Under the pieces are notes generated by a model. It did not search any database. It was not told the origin of the DNA and worked only from the letters and a program-made list of their open reading frames with translations. 15,523 nucleotides of DNA from CAYVSF01 sp046482855 (GTDB lineage Bacteria; Bacteroidota; Bacteroidia; Bacteroidales; UBA12077): the NCBI GenBank assembly GCA_046482855.1, contig JAWOEH010000199.1, forward strand, positions 1-15,523, given 5' to 3'. How positions within the stretch are numbered: the first letter of the stretch is position 1; every line of letters begins with the position of its first letter. Shown one piece after another: positions 15,002 to 15,523 of the stretch. The position numbers were made by a program, and so were the translations under genes.

Positions 15002-15523
15002 TTAATAGTTAGCCAGAAAGGCTTTTACCTCTTTCCAATACTTTTCATGTCCTTCGTTCTCAGGCCACAAAGCTTTTGAACCATGATATCCATCGAAATC
15101 AGGCAGGTAATACTGTTTATCTGATGGAATAGCCTCAAATATGGGCGTACACAAATCCTTTTCTGCACCCGATGATGTGATGAATACAGGCACCTGCGTC
15201 TGTCCTGCGTAAGCTGAAATGGGCAGATCTTCATAAGTGAAGTATTCGCCTGGCGAAAAAGCCATAATCCCTTTTACCAGCTCAGGGTATTCGGTTGCAA
15301 GAATAAAAACCAAGGCTGCTGAGTAGGAGCTTCCCCAAAGGATTATTTCTTTTGCTTTGTAATGGCGCTGCGCATATTCTACTGCCGCACGTAAATCCGG
15401 TAAGGCATCCACATAATCTGTCGACAATCCTTTTTCACTGGCTTGCTCAAATGCTTCATTCGTTATTCCGTTAACTTCTTTTCCCGAGCGTTGATCGATA
15501 GCCAGGCAACGAAAGCCCAATTC
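15002..15523 (-). CDS. Alpha/beta hydrolase, 5' part outside the window
   Basis: The frame is open to the window edge (first residues E-L-G-F-R-C-L-A-I-D-Q-R), so the N-terminus with the first strands and oxyanion loop is missing. What remains, about 173 residues, has the core of a dienelactone-hydrolase or esterase-like alpha/beta hydrolase: the strand CLAIDQRSG, the nucleophile elbow ILWGSSYSAAL (the central Ser of GSSYS, with Ser instead of the usual second Gly), strand PVFITSSGAEKD with a candidate acid, and the His in DGYHGSKAL. These could form the Ser-Asp/Glu-His triad. A TTG at 15520 could be read as a start but the frame continues past it. The substrate is unknown. A strong hairpin follows the gene. 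Confidence 0.8.
   Translation of the reverse strand, partial: ELGFRCLAIDQRSGKEVNGITNEAFEQASEKGLSTDYVDALPDLRAAVEYAQRHYKAKEIILWGSSYSAALVFILATEYPELVKGIMAFSPGEYFTYEDLPISAYAGQTQVPVFITSSGAEKDLCTPIFEAIPSDKQYYLPDFDGYHGSKALWPENEGHEKYWKEVKAFLANY

Overview
The window looks like chromosomal DNA of a Bacteroidota bacterium. The inference rests on protein family content: a LiaF-like membrane protein, an XRE/S24 regulator divergent from a Y-family polymerase, and a short DnaE of about 980 residues. It also rests on promoter -7 boxes of the TAnnTTTG type (6754-6761, 8901-8908) and the scarcity of strong Shine-Dalgarno sequences. Closer placement cannot be made by reading.

Layout. Positions 1-57 are the tail of an unidentified gene. 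At 209-1551 come a LiaF-like membrane protein and a small lipoprotein. At 1566-3620 a LexA/UmuD-type self-cleaving repressor (minus) and dinB (plus) diverge from a 111-bp spacer that carries a 40-bp dyad, probably the shared operator. Next are a GPP34-family protein (3713-4390) and the translation factor ettA (4550-6238), which ends in a clear terminator. A palindrome-rich non-coding stretch (6298-6471) precedes a cobalamin riboswitch (6777-6971) with its own terminator (7013-7042). The riboswitch leads into an AspT/YidE-family transporter (7133-8791). A DEAD-box RNA helicase (8966-10186) then meets, tail to tail with no spacer, an error-prone-type DnaE polymerase (10187-13135, minus). Upstream of dnaE lie three tandem 22-bp repeats and an IS1595-like transposase (13211-14188, minus) whose catalytic residues look substituted. 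About 740 bp without a convincing gene follow, then a partial alpha/beta hydrolase (15002-15523, minus).

Functional reading. Two themes stand out. The first is DNA damage tolerance: the S24 repressor, dinB and a DnaE2-like polymerase are all present, but the DnaE gene is separated from the other two, is inverted, and has a transposase at its 5' side. The second is a B12-controlled transporter: the riboswitch should switch off an AspT-family exchanger when cobalamin is plentiful. A relative in this family (SucE1 of Corynebacterium) exports succinate, and Bacteroidota need B12 to turn succinate into propionate, so a role in succinate release under B12 shortage is a testable hypothesis. No CRISPR array, tRNA or rRNA was seen.
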